From NCBI RefSeq assembly GCF_020991415.1, contig NZ_JAJMOY010000002.1, forward strand, positions 1-64,000: a stretch of DNA of 64,000 nucleotides, written 5' to 3'. The position numbers were made by a program, and so were the translations under genes. The notes under the pieces are model-generated. The model saw nothing but the letters and a program-made list of their open reading frames with translations, did no database searches and was not told where the DNA came from. This stretch comes from Flavobacterium sp. ENC. GTDB taxonomy: Bacteria; Bacteroidota; Bacteroidia; Flavobacteriales; Flavobacteriaceae. Below are positions 53,770-62,783 of the stretch, piece after piece; position 1 is the first letter of the stretch; every line of letters starts with the position of its first letter.

Positions 53770-55041
53770 TTATGAATGGATAAGTTGATTTTGGGCAGTT
53801 TTAAAATCAATCAGAACAAAATACACTGAAACAAAAAAGGAGAAAGTCAAATAAGCAATAATAACATAATTGGCAAATGGAAAAATAGTGTTCAGTCCAA
53901 ACCAGTCTCCGTAATAAGAAATTATTCCAATCGCTGTTACAAAACGAAAACCTTCCCAGAAAGGGGCATACTTACTTTTGTCCATAAGTTCACTGTAACT
54001 GTAAATGGTCACCAGAATAAAAAAACCGTAAAGAAAGATATTCGGCAAACCAATTTTGGCAATATTATCAAATAAATAAGTGACAAACAAAAGTGTGATT
54101 AAGACCTGTGCAACCGACCAATAAACCAGTTTTTGGGAATTTTGTGTGCCGTATTTTTCAAACTCAAAAACATTCTCGATTTTGTTTACAGGGAATAGTT
54201 CTTCGAAATTTTCCGGACGCCAGCCTGTTGGTTTAAACCAGATGGTAAGTTTGTCTTTCCATTTTGGAGCACGCCAGGCGTCTTTAATGAGTAAAGTTAA
54301 ATGCTGAAAGTTAATTCGTATCGGGTTCCAGGTATTGGCGGGTCTCGTGATTCCGAAGACAGGCGGAACTTCATCTAATTCTTCCTGAAAAGTCCCAAAA
54401 AGCTTATCCCAGAAAATAAAGATTTGTGAATGATTTTTGTCTAAATATTCCGGATTTATGGCATGATGCACACGATGATGGGAGGGAGTTACCAAAATGT
54501 GTTCAATAAAACCCATTTTTTTGATGTGCTTGGTATGATACCAAAATTGTAAAAATAAATGAAGCGGAAGGGTAATCGCAATGACAGTAGCAGGAACGCC
54601 CAGCAATGCGGCAGGAATCAGTAAAAAAGTAAATAAATTGACTAAGCTTGCAATAGGCTGTCGCAGTGCACAGGCTAAATTAAATTCTTCGCTGCTGTGA
54701 TGTATCGCATGTTTGTTCCACAGAAAATTAATCTGATGCGCTAAGCGGTGGCTCCAGTAGCCATAAAAATCGATCACAAAAAAGGCAATGCAATAGGAGA
54801 GAATGTTGGCTTCCAGATGATAAACCGCAATTTTAGAAACGAGCCATTCATAGGAAATAAAAGTAAGGCTCAATCCTAAAACATCCTTTACCGAATTGGT
54901 AATTCCGGAACTGATACTCGATACGCTGTCTATTAAAGGTGCAGTATCGTCCTTTTTGTAAATGCCATATATTTTTTCGATTATAATTAATACTAAAAAA
55001 ACAGGTGTGGCGATAATTAATATTTTTCCATATTCTTCCAT
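53770..55041 (-). CDS. Sterol desaturase/fatty acid hydroxylase family, alkylglycerol monooxygenase-like
   Basis: A 423-residue membrane protein (Met 55041; 55056 also possible) with a di-iron histidine cluster: H98-x3-H102 (HRLAH), H111-x2-HH (HAIHHS), and HHRVHH (188-193), plus H161 and WYHTKH. The C-terminal half has more TM helices. The His pattern, length and FA_hydroxylase layout resemble AGMO (TMEM195), which cleaves alkyl ether lipids. Whether the cofactor here is tetrahydrobiopterin is unknown. The lysoplasmalogenase gene follows after 11 bases. Confidence 0.83.
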   Translation of the reverse strand: MEEYGKILIIATPVFLVLIIIEKIYGIYKKDDTAPLIDSVSSISSGITNSVKDVLGLSLTFISYEWLVSKIAVYHLEANILSYCIAFFVIDFYGYWSHRLAHQINFLWNKHAIHHSSEEFNLACALRQPIASLVNLFTFLLIPAALLGVPATVIAITLPLHLFLQFWYHTKHIKKMGFIEHILVTPSHHRVHHAINPEYLDKNHSQIFIFWDKLFGTFQEELDEVPPVFGITRPANTWNPIRINFQHLTLLIKDAWRAPKWKDKLTIWFKPTGWRPENFEELFPVNKIENVFEFEKYGTQNSQKLVYWSVAQVLITLLFVTYLFDNIAKIGLPNIFLYGFFILVTIYSYSELMDKSKYAPFWEGFRFVTAIGIISYYGDWFGLNTIFPFANYVIIAYLTFSFFVSVYFVLIDFKTAQNQLIHS

Positions 55042-55105
55042 AAAAAAAACATTCAATTTTTATCAAATATAGATAAAATTGAATGTTTTTTAAAATATTC
55101 TCAGT

Positions 55106-55381
55106 TTAAACAATTTCGGCGCTTAACCCGGCTTCGAGAAGTTGTGTGCACTGTGGTTTCAATTTGTCCATGGGGCCCGTCTTTACAGTGCATTTTCCGT
55201 TGTAGTGTACGATTAGGGAACATTGTTCCGCCTGTTCAGGTGTATGACTGCAAACACGCATTAAAGTCTCGATTACGTGATCAAAAGTGTTTACATCATC
55301 ATTGTAAACAATGATTTCGTTATTGAAAGCCGTAGCTTCTTTTTCCCGGACTCTTTCTCTTACTTTTTCTTTAGTACTCAT
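55106..55381 (-). CDS. clpS: ATP-dependent Clp protease adaptor ClpS
   Basis: A 91-residue adaptor that delivers N-degron substrates to ClpAP. It has the core NNEIIVYNDDVNTFDHVIETLM (the N-degron pocket Asn-Asp-Asp region) and the Clp-contacting N-terminal tail, here short and charged. CSHTPEQAEQCSLIVHYNGKCTVKTG completes the fold. The length is normal. The prmA gene lies 135 bases upstream on the same strand. Confidence 0.95.
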   Translation of the reverse strand: MSTKEKVRERVREKEATAFNNEIIVYNDDVNTFDHVIETLMRVCSHTPEQAEQCSLIVHYNGKCTVKTGPMDKLKPQCTQLLEAGLSAEIV

Positions 55382-55516
55382 TTTTTTTTAAGTTTTTGTA
55401 CTGTTGTAATTACTATTTTTCTTTATCAAAAGATTTACAATTCAGCAGTTTTAAAAAGCTAAATCGGTGTTAATCTGTCTAATCTGCGGGCAATTAAATT
55501 TTAGATAATTAGCTAT

Positions 55517-56350
55517 CTAATTTACGTATTTTAATGAAACCCAGTTGTTTCTTTGAAACTTTTTAACATATGTCAGGCCTTTTTCTGTACACGAAGCATC
55601 AATAAACGGAATGTCTTCCTCATAAAAACCGCTTAACAGTAAAGTCCCTTTTGGATTTAAACAATCTACATAAGCCTGCATATCGTTTAACAAAATGTTA
55701 CGGTTGATATTCGCTATGATCAAATCATATTTTTTACCGGCCAACAGCGCAGCATCGCCTTCATAAACGGTAATGTGTTTACAATTATTGCGTTCTGCAT
55801 TTTCGATTGAATTCAGGTAACACCAGTTGTCGATATCAATGGCATCAATAGGCTGAGCCCCTTTCATTTCTGCCAAAATAGCTAAAATCGCAGTTCCGCA
55901 ACCCATATCCAGTGTTTTCAAACCATTCACATCCGTTTCAAGCAAGTGCTGAATCATCATATGCGTTGTTTCGTGATGACCTGTTCCGAAACTCATTTTT
56001 GGCTCGATAATAATATCAAACTCCGCATTGGTTTTTTCATGAAAAGGCGCACGAACATGGCATTTTCCATCCACATCAATGGCTTCAAAATTCTTTTCCC
56101 ATTCTTCGTTCCAGTTTACCTGATCGATTTCTTCAATGGTATATTCAATTTTAAATTCTTCCGATTCTAAAATATAAATGTCATCCAGGATATTCTCATC
56201 CCACAAATCTTTTTTCACAAAAGCCGAAATTCCGTTTTCTGTTTCTGTAAAAGTCTCAAACGCTTTCTCGCCTAATTCTGCAATTAAAATTTCTGAACCC
56301 GGTTCTTTGGGTTCAATGGTAAAATGGTATCCTAAATATATGTTCGACAT
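55517..56350 (-). CDS. prmA: Ribosomal protein L11 methyltransferase
   Basis: A 277-residue SAM-dependent methyltransferase from 56350. Its motifs include FGTGHHETTHMM, LDMGCGTAILAILAEMKGA (motif I) and IIANINRNILLNDM (motif IV, N-I-N). It trimethylates L11 on the ribosome. The ATG at 56368 overlaps the promoter box at 56366-56373, so the start at 56350 is preferred. The tpiA gene is 112 bases upstream on the same strand, with a terminator in between. Confidence 0.95.
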   Translation of the reverse strand: MSNIYLGYHFTIEPKEPGSEILIAELGEKAFETFTETENGISAFVKKDLWDENILDDIYILESEEFKIEYTIEEIDQVNWNEEWEKNFEAIDVDGKCHVRAPFHEKTNAEFDIIIEPKMSFGTGHHETTHMMIQHLLETDVNGLKTLDMGCGTAILAILAEMKGAQPIDAIDIDNWCYLNSIENAERNNCKHITVYEGDAALLAGKKYDLIIANINRNILLNDMQAYVDCLNPKGTLLLSGFYEEDIPFIDASCTEKGLTYVKKFQRNNWVSLKYVN

Positions 56351-56365
56351 AACTGATTTTTTTTG

Positions 56366-56373
56366 CAAAGGTA
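56366..56373 (-). promoter_or_regulatory. -7 promoter box (TACCTTTG) of prmA
   Basis: A minus-strand TAnnTTTG match 15 bases before the ATG at 56350. Confidence 0.6.
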
Positions 56374-56436
56374 AGAATCCAAAGCAGAAGTTGTTTACAA
56401 ATCCGGCAGAACGTTATTAATTTTTAGACCTAAAAA

Positions 56437-56460
56437 AAAGCGATACCGAAGTACCGCTTT
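56437..56460 (-). terminator. Terminator after tpiA
   Basis: Stem agcgatac / gtaccgct with one G-U wobble, loop cgaa, and a T run on the minus strand, 23 bases after the tpiA stop. Confidence 0.75.
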
Positions 56461-56482
56461 TGATTTTTATATAAATCTAAAA

Positions 56483-57235
56483 TTATATTGCAGTTACAAT
56501 AGCTAGGAAGTCCTCTGCTTTTAAAGCAGCACCTCCGATTAACCCACCGTCTACGTCTGGTTTACCAAAAATTTCCTTAGCGTTATCCGGTTTTACAGAA
56601 CCACCATATAAGATAGAAACTTCGTCAGCGATATCAGCTCCAAAAGCTTTACGTACCACTTCTCTGATGAATTCGTGCATTTCCTGTGCTTGCTCCGGAG
56701 AAGCAGTTTCTCCTGTTCCGATTGCCCAAACCGGCTCGTAAGCTAAAACAATTTTAGACCATGATTCTTTTGCGATATGAAATAATCCGTCACGTAATTG
56801 GTTTTCAACAATGTTGAAATGGTTATCGGACTGACGGTCTTTTAATTCTTCTCCAAAACAGAAAATAACAGTTAGATCATGTTTCAGCGCAGTATCTACT
56901 TTACTTGCGATTAAAGCATCTGTTTCATGAAAAAAAGCTCTGCGCTCAGAGTGACCAAGAATTACGGTGTTTACTCCAATGCTGGTTAACATGTCTGCAG
57001 AAATTTCTCCTGTAAAGGCACCGCCTTCAGCCTGATGAACGTTTTGAGCAGCAACACCAATCGTTGTGTTTTTTACTTTGGCAACAGCTGCCTGTAAGTT
57101 TACGAATGTTGGTGCAACAATTACCTGAGCAGCAGTTTGTGCTGGTATTTTGGTAATTAATTCGTTTAATAATTCCTCAGTTTGTGCGGCATTTTTATGC
57201 ATTTTCCAGTTTCCTGCAACAATCTTTTTTCTCAT
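56483..57235 (-). CDS. tpiA: Triosephosphate isomerase
   Basis: A 250-residue glycolytic enzyme. It has the N-terminal GNWKMHK (K about 12), the electrophile His95-type residue in ILGHSERR, catalytic Glu in VLAYEPVWAIGTG (about 168-180), and phosphate-binding ILYGGSVKPDN and GLIGGAALK near the end. It is full length. The TlpA-like gene lies 61 bases downstream on the same strand, an order I believe is common in Flavobacteria. Confidence 0.98.
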   Translation of the reverse strand: MRKKIVAGNWKMHKNAAQTEELLNELITKIPAQTAAQVIVAPTFVNLQAAVAKVKNTTIGVAAQNVHQAEGGAFTGEISADMLTSIGVNTVILGHSERRAFFHETDALIASKVDTALKHDLTVIFCFGEELKDRQSDNHFNIVENQLRDGLFHIAKESWSKIVLAYEPVWAIGTGETASPEQAQEMHEFIREVVRKAFGADIADEVSILYGGSVKPDNAKEIFGKPDVDGGLIGGAALKAEDFLAIVTAI

Positions 57236-57296
57236 TTTGGTAGTTTTTATTATTCTTTTAATTTTTGTTTAGGTGAAAGGGCAATTTTTATTGCAC

Positions 57297-57791
57297 TTAT
57301 TTTAATCCTTGTAAAGTGGCATTGATTTTATCAAAATCGGTTTCGATAGCTCTGTATAAAACAATTTTGCCTTTTTTGTCGACGATAATATATCTTGGAA
57401 TCCAGTCTAAGTCGATTGCTTTTCCAAAAACACCTTTCATACCGTCATTCATCATAAAATGATCTCCTTTTAATTCGTGTTTTTCAATTCCGATTTTCCA
57501 TTTATCAGCGGTTTTGTCAGCAGAAAGGAAAAGATAAGAAACATCAGGATTATTCGCTTGCAGTTCTTTTACTTTTGGCATTGCTTTTACGCAATCACCA
57601 CACCAGGAAGCCCAAACTTCGATAACCAAAGTTTTTCCTTTGTATTTTTTTAATATGTTTTTAAAAGCAACCTGGCTTCCATCAGTCGCTGATAGTTTTT
57701 CAGATAAGGCTTCTTTAGAAAAACTGGTTTTCTGAGCCTGTGAGCATGAAAATGTAATAAAGGCAATAAAGAGCAGCGCTATTTGTTTCAT
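57297..57791 (-). CDS. TlpA-like thioredoxin-fold lipoprotein
   Basis: A 164-residue protein with a signal peptide ending in FITFSC, so probably a lipoprotein, then a thioredoxin domain with CGDC at 64-67 in EVWASWCGDCVKAMP. The active site is a redox CxxC. The family reduces or oxidises periplasmic disulfides. It lies after tpiA (same strand) and before a 293-base gap in which I see no gene. Confidence 0.9.
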   Translation of the reverse strand: MKQIALLFIAFITFSCSQAQKTSFSKEALSEKLSATDGSQVAFKNILKKYKGKTLVIEVWASWCGDCVKAMPKVKELQANNPDVSYLFLSADKTADKWKIGIEKHELKGDHFMMNDGMKGVFGKAIDLDWIPRYIIVDKKGKIVLYRAIETDFDKINATLQGLK

Positions 57792-58084
57792 AGTAGGATT
57801 ATAAAATTTTATTTCAATACTGAATTCACAAAGTTAAACAAAGAAATCGAATGCCAAATGGAGATTAACAAAATTTGAACACTGCCTTATTTTATCACAA
57901 AACAGGAAATTTCGGTTACAAAAAAGAGTATGAAATCGTAATAGTTCGTTGGAAAAATTCAAATTTTGCATAAATTTCAGCCGGAAGATTTTTACATCGG
58001 CAGCAAAATGATGTTTATTTGCTTTTTAAGCATTTAAAAACTTAAAAAAAACGCCGCTGATTTCCTTTTTTGAATGCCCGGTTA

Positions 58085-58750
58085 TCAATTCAGATCATAA
58101 TTTCCGTTGGCCCATTTTTTAGAGGGAACAATCCATTCGTCTAAAGCTTTGTATAAAAAGCCGTGTTTTAAATTGGTATTTAGTTCGATTTCCCTGAAAT
58201 GATTCACTTTCAGTTTTGAAGTTTCTTTTCGCTTAACGGCCGACACGCCCAAAACATCGGACTTTTCATAAATGGTCAGAATGTTTCCACAGAAATTGAT
58301 GTCCGGAATTTCCTGAATATCGATATCGCGAAAGCAGCCAATAAATACAAAATTCACTTCCGGATTCGCTAAATAAGTCGAAACATATTGTGCAATGTAA
58401 CCACCTTTAGAAGTTCCGATGACGGTAATTTTATTCGGCTTAATTCCCTTTTTTAGTAGTTTGTGAATTTGTTTAACCACTTTTTCTGCATACTCGGCCG
58501 CATTGGTGTTCTTTTTTCTTTTTTCGCTGTAAACAATAAAATTACCGGCCTTAAAAGAATTGATGATTTCATTGTATTCCGCTTTGCCATATTCCGGATG
58601 AGCTTCGCTCAAATCGTGCTCTTCGATAAATTTATTGTGCAGGAAAAAAATGTAGGCCTGTTCGGTGGTTTTTGTTGGTATCTGGCTATAACCTAAAATG
58701 CAGGAAAGGATGATCAGTAAAAAAGTAATGGTCTTAAATGGTTTCTTCAT
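58085..58750 (-). CDS. Secreted alpha/beta-hydrolase-like protein
   Basis: A 221-residue protein with a signal peptide (MKKPFKTITFLLIILSCILGYSQ). It contains VIGTSKGGYIA (nucleophile S114 in G-x-S-x-G), FIGCFRDIDIQEIP and a His in HGFLYKALDEW near the C-terminus. The pattern is that of a serine hydrolase/esterase. The substrate is unknown. Its start is 39 bases from the stop of the lipoprotein gene at 58790 (same strand). Confidence 0.75.
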   Translation of the reverse strand: MKKPFKTITFLLIILSCILGYSQIPTKTTEQAYIFFLHNKFIEEHDLSEAHPEYGKAEYNEIINSFKAGNFIVYSEKRKKNTNAAEYAEKVVKQIHKLLKKGIKPNKITVIGTSKGGYIAQYVSTYLANPEVNFVFIGCFRDIDIQEIPDINFCGNILTIYEKSDVLGVSAVKRKETSKLKVNHFREIELNTNLKHGFLYKALDEWIVPSKKWANGNYDLN

Positions 58751-58789
58751 TGTGGTTTAAATAGGATTGTTATTTAGATCTTAAAATTA

Positions 58790-59254
58790 TTATTTTACAC
58801 TTAATGGTTTTGGAGTATTAGGATAAAAACTTAAAACTTCCTCTGCATCCTTTTTACTTAAATATTCTAAGTCTATACTATGGATAGTTTCTTCAGTACT
58901 CTGGGTTGATCGTAATAAAATTAATTTAAAAATTTCCCTTTTTTCCTCTATGCTTTTTTTGCTTTTACTAAGATACCCCTCATAGGCTTTAGCCATTTGT
59001 AACCATATTTTTATCTCGTTATCAGGATGTAAATCTCTCTTAAAATCGGTTATAGTTTGCTCTAAACTGCTTTTGTCTACTTCTGCAAAAACATTGTGGA
59101 TGGTTTTTATTTTTTCAATTTGTTCTTGAGTCAAAGAATCGTGAACAACTTTATTGAGTTGAAATTTATTTGCATTAATCTCCTGAATCTGATCTTCTTT
59201 TTTGTTACAAGATAGAATTAGAAAAAGGAAAAGAAGATAGGAGTAATTTTTCAT
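58790..59254 (-). CDS. Predicted lipoprotein, hypothetical
   Basis: A 154-residue protein with signal MKNYSYLLFLFLILSC and Lys-Lys-Glu-Asp directly after the Cys. The rest is helical and charged, with no known motif. It is probably transcribed with the downstream hydrolase gene at 58085. No function is proposed. Confidence 0.65.
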   Translation of the reverse strand: MKNYSYLLFLFLILSCNKKEDQIQEINANKFQLNKVVHDSLTQEQIEKIKTIHNVFAEVDKSSLEQTITDFKRDLHPDNEIKIWLQMAKAYEGYLSKSKKSIEEKREIFKLILLRSTQSTEETIHSIDLEYLSKKDAEEVLSFYPNTPKPLSVK

Positions 59255-59326
59255 GATTTGAATTAATAAGTTTTGAGTTCTTCGTTGGTAATTTTTTAAT
59301 TGTCATTATTATTACAGATGTAAAAA

Positions 59327-59365
59327 AAGCGCCAATACTTCTAAAAATGTAGAATATTGGCGCTT
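59327..59365. terminator. Terminator near DoxX gene 3' end
   Basis: Stem aagcgccaata / tattggcgctt (11 bp), loop 17 bases, with flanking A run, downstream of the DoxX/thioredoxin gene stop at 59386. Confidence 0.8.
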
Positions 59366-59385
59366 ATTATAAGGTTTATTATTTT

Positions 59386-60507
59386 TTAAAGGCTGTAGGC
59401 AACGTCCGATAATTTTAAATCATCAACATCGTTATAATGTACTTTCTGAATTATAGTTCCTTTATGTAAAATTACGATACTTGGATTAGCTCTTTCGATC
59501 GTTTTTAAGGCAGTTGCATCGCAGAAATAGAAATCAACATTTAAACCGTATTGTTTTTTGGCCTTTGCAATTTCATCAGGCCCCGAAGCCGTCATTGCAA
59601 TTACTTTATATCCTTTCGCTTTGGCTTCCTGATTTACTTTTTCCAGTTTTTTCATGCCTTCAGGATTCGATAAATTTAAATCGTAGGTCACAAAAATCAC
59701 TAATTTCGGTTCTTTCAGCAATTCTTCTTTATAATCAGAATCGTCTTTTACCATTGTGAAATCATGAATTGGCGGCACATAACCTTCAGTGATTACTTTG
59801 TCTTTTCTGTCCACGAAAACAGCACCGGCAGGAATATTGGCTAACTCTTTTTCGGTAAATTCTTTATCCACTCCGTTTACTTTGTAGATAAAAATCATTT
59901 CAACCACAGATTTTGGAGCACCGTCGGGAATTTTCATTCCTTCCTCAATGTTGTTACCCACTTTGAAAGGACGGAAATCTTTTATCGGATTGTGATTCAA
60001 TACCCAAACCGCCATAAACACGCACAAAACCACGCTTATTAAAGTGATGATATTGGTTACCAGCTTAGAAAATAAAGGTTTAACCAATTTTTTATTGAAG
60101 AATAAAATTAGAATAAAGAAAAGTAAAACAATGTCTTTTGTAAACGATTGCCACGGTGTAAGGTGTAAAGCGTCTCCAAAACAGCCACAATCCTTCACCA
60201 CATCAAAATAAGCAGAGTAGAAGGTCAGGAAGGTAAAGAAAACGATCAATAGCAATAAGAACCAAATCGTTGCTTTTGCTTTGTACCCTACTAATAACAT
60301 TACTCCTAAAACCACTTCTAAAATCACTAAAAAGATCGCTAATCCTAAAGCCAGCGGCTCTAAAAAAGGCATATTGAAAACCGGTTCACTAAAATATTCA
60401 GCCAGTTTATAAGAGAAACCAACCGGATCATTGAGTTTAATTAATCCCGAAATGATAAATAATACGCCGACAAAAAGTCTTGAGAATTGGGTAATGATGT
60501 TTTTCAT
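59386..60507 (-). CDS. DoxX-type membrane protein with C-terminal thioredoxin-like domain (BT_3928 family-like)
   Basis: A 373-residue protein. The N-terminal DoxX domain has four TM helices (about 12-150) with LFVGVLFIISGLIKLNDPVGF and LGLAIFLVILEVVLGVML. A Cys pair DCGCFG lies near 110. The C-terminal part (about 260-373) is thioredoxin-like (KLVIFVTYDLNLSNPEGMKKLEKVNQEAK) without a CxxC. I recall the NCBI family name BT_3928, unverified. The role is unknown, possibly redox at the membrane. The DUF1599 gene is 78 bases upstream on the same strand. Confidence 0.82.
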   Translation of the reverse strand: MKNIITQFSRLFVGVLFIISGLIKLNDPVGFSYKLAEYFSEPVFNMPFLEPLALGLAIFLVILEVVLGVMLLVGYKAKATIWFLLLLIVFFTFLTFYSAYFDVVKDCGCFGDALHLTPWQSFTKDIVLLFFILILFFNKKLVKPLFSKLVTNIITLISVVLCVFMAVWVLNHNPIKDFRPFKVGNNIEEGMKIPDGAPKSVVEMIFIYKVNGVDKEFTEKELANIPAGAVFVDRKDKVITEGYVPPIHDFTMVKDDSDYKEELLKEPKLVIFVTYDLNLSNPEGMKKLEKVNQEAKAKGYKVIAMTASGPDEIAKAKKQYGLNVDFYFCDATALKTIERANPSIVILHKGTIIQKVHYNDVDDLKLSDVAYSL

Positions 60508-60585
60508 AAGTATAGTTTAATTTAAATTCCAATTTCTTCAGATTCCCCCTAAGGCCGGGATTTGGAATTTGGAATTTGGAATTTT

Positions 60586-61125
60586 TTATTTCATTGGATT
60601 TAAAATCAACGCAAAAACCGAGTAATTGATCATGTCCTGATAATTGGCATCAATGCCTTCAGAGACTAAAGTTTTGCCTTTATTGTCTTCAATTTGTTTG
60701 ACACGAAGCAGTTTTTGCAGGATCAGGTCAGTAAGTGAACTCACGCGCATGTCGCGCCACGCTTCGCCGTAATCATGGTTTTTGGCTTCCATTAATTCTT
60801 TGGTCAGTTTAATTTTGGCGTCGTATAATTCGGTTGCTTTTTCTACATCCAGATCCGGCTGGTCCACAACACCTAATTCTAACTGGATCAAAGCCATGAT
60901 AGAATAATTGATAATTCCGATAAACTCTCCTTTTTCATCCTCATCGACTTTACGGATTTCATTTTCCTGTAAACTTCTGATGCGTTGTGCTTTTATAAAA
61001 ATCTGATCCGTAAGGGAAGGCAGTCTCAGAATGCGCCATGCACTGCCATAATCTTTCATTTTATTGATAAATAAGGTACGGCAAACCGTGACTACATTAT
61101 CATATTCTAAGGAAGTATTCTTCAT
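60586..61125 (-). CDS. DUF1599 domain protein
   Basis: A 179-residue cytoplasmic protein made of two similar halves. Each contains an MKDYGSAWRILR / NHDYGEAWRDMRV-type segment and a following RLPSLTDQIFIKAQRI / RVSSLTDLILQKLLRV segment, so it is an internal duplication. This is the DUF1599 family (nucleotide modification-associated domain), common in Bacteroidota. It lies divergent from folP. The function is unknown. Confidence 0.85.
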   Translation of the reverse strand: MKNTSLEYDNVVTVCRTLFINKMKDYGSAWRILRLPSLTDQIFIKAQRIRSLQENEIRKVDEDEKGEFIGIINYSIMALIQLELGVVDQPDLDVEKATELYDAKIKLTKELMEAKNHDYGEAWRDMRVSSLTDLILQKLLRVKQIEDNKGKTLVSEGIDANYQDMINYSVFALILNPMK

Positions 61126-61276
61126 TTATTGCTGTATATTTGCTTAAATTTCTTCAAAAATAAGGATAAAATTAAAGAGTTTCAAGTTTAAGGTTTTCTT
61201 TGTTTCAAGTTTTTTGTAAACAAATTGTTAACGCCACACCTTAAAACCTGAAACCTGAAACAAAAATCACAAAAAA
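61126..61276. other. Divergent promoter region of the DUF1599 and folP genes
   Basis: The 151-base interval contains ttctttgtttcaag and aaacctgaaac repeats and likely carries promoters for both genes, but I cannot mark a convincing -7 box. Confidence 0.4.
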
Positions 61277-62101
61277 ATGAAAATTAATTGCAAAGGCCAA
61301 CTGATTGATTTATCGATCCCTAAAGTGATGGGAGTTATGAATGTCACGCCGGATTCTTTTTTTGATGGCGGAAAATATAAAAATGAATATGAGATTGTCA
61401 CGCGCGCGGGCAAAATTTTAACCGATGGCGCAACATTTCTGGATATTGGCGCTTATTCCAGCAGGCCCGGTGCCGATTTTGTATCGGAGCAGGAAGAAAT
61501 TGATCGCATTGTTCCGGCTATTGAAATAATTCTAAAACACTTTCCGGACGCACTGCTCTCGATCGATACCTTTAGGGCAGAAGTGGCCAAAGCAAGTATC
61601 GAAAGCGGCGCTGCGATTATAAACGATATTGCCGCGGGAGGATTAGACGATAAAATGTTTGATGTAATTGCAAAATACAATGTTCCGTACATCATGATGC
61701 ACATGCGGGGCAATCCGCAGACGATGCAGACCATGACGGACTATGAGGACATTATAAAAGAGATGCTGTTTTATTTTTCCGAAAAAGTAGCAAAAGCCAG
61801 AGGTCTCGGAATTAATGATCTGATTCTGGATCCGGGTTTCGGGTTCGCCAAAACTACGGAACAGAATTATGAGGTGCTTCAAAAGATGGAACTTTTTAAT
61901 GTGCTGGAATTGCCCGTTTTAGCTGGCATATCAAGAAAATCAATGATTTATAAAACACTGAATATTACCGCGAAGGAAGCTTTAAACGGCACTACGGTGA
62001 TCAATACGATTGCCTTGACAAAGGGAGCTAAAATCCTTCGTGTTCATGATGTAAAAGAAGCCATGGAATGTGTTACTTTGTTTAATAAAATGAGTCTGTA
62101 A
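61277..62101 (+). CDS. folP: Dihydropteroate synthase
   Basis: A 274-residue folate-pathway enzyme joining p-aminobenzoate to the pterin. Its motifs are the N-terminal MGVMNVTPDSFFDGG (14-28), DIGAYSSRPGAD (about 57-68), DPGFGFAKTTEQNYEVL (about 186-202) and GISRKSMIY (about 216-224). It is the target of sulfonamides in bacteria. It is complete. The lipoprotein gene starts 2 bases after its stop. Confidence 0.97.
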   Translation: MKINCKGQLIDLSIPKVMGVMNVTPDSFFDGGKYKNEYEIVTRAGKILTDGATFLDIGAYSSRPGADFVSEQEEIDRIVPAIEIILKHFPDALLSIDTFRAEVAKASIESGAAIINDIAAGGLDDKMFDVIAKYNVPYIMMHMRGNPQTMQTMTDYEDIIKEMLFYFSEKVAKARGLGINDLILDPGFGFAKTTEQNYEVLQKMELFNVLELPVLAGISRKSMIYKTLNITAKEALNGTTVINTIALTKGAKILRVHDVKEAMECVTLFNKMSL

Positions 62102-62103
62102 AC

Positions 62104-62751
62104 ATGAAATATCTAAGCCTTATCTTTATTATTGTTTTTTTCTCCTGCGGAAAAAAAGAAGACGTTTTATTACCAAAATCAAATGTTACGATCGTTAAAA
62201 ACGTAGAAGACCTTTCGCCGATTTATATCTTTTTTAAAACCAATGGCAAAGATACCCTCGCTGAAGTAAACCGAAAAAACAGCATCATTTCAACCAATTG
62301 GATTTTCAATATAGACAAACGACTGCCTTTAAAACTAGTCATTCCGGAAGTAATGAAACTTCAGGAAAAAAAGCGGGCAGAGAAGGCCCATAAAAACGAA
62401 AAAGCAGAAAACTATTATTCGTACGCTGATTCTGTTGGAAAGAATTTAGCCTTTTTGCCATTCACGAAAGTGTATTATAAAATGGAAATTCCGAATAATA
62501 GAAGTCAGCTGTATTTTAAAAAGAACGGGTTAATACAATACAGCGGTAGAAAAGTATATGATTTTCCTAAAAATAATTTAAAGCCATTTTTAGATAGTTT
62601 AGTAATCAATCCGAAAGCTGAAATTAAATTTTCATATGATAAAAACATGACATATGGGGATTACATTCAATGTAAAATCTTAGTAAAAACTATAATTGAT
62701 AAAAAGATTCCATTTGTTTTTATAAATGAAGAAGAAGAATTCGTTTTTTAA
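62104..62751 (+). CDS. Predicted lipoprotein downstream of folP
   Basis: A 215-residue protein with signal MKYLSLIFIIVFFSC and KKED directly after the Cys. The rest has helices and a beta-rich C-terminus, with a Lys/Glu-rich segment (about 86-107). No domain is recognised. The gene starts 2 bases after the folP stop and is co-transcribed with it. Confidence 0.75.
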   Translation: MKYLSLIFIIVFFSCGKKEDVLLPKSNVTIVKNVEDLSPIYIFFKTNGKDTLAEVNRKNSIISTNWIFNIDKRLPLKLVIPEVMKLQEKKRAEKAHKNEKAENYYSYADSVGKNLAFLPFTKVYYKMEIPNNRSQLYFKKNGLIQYSGRKVYDFPKNNLKPFLDSLVINPKAEIKFSYDKNMTYGDYIQCKILVKTIIDKKIPFVFINEEEEFVF

Positions 62752-62783
62752 ACCTGAAACAAAGAAAACCTGAAACAAAACTT

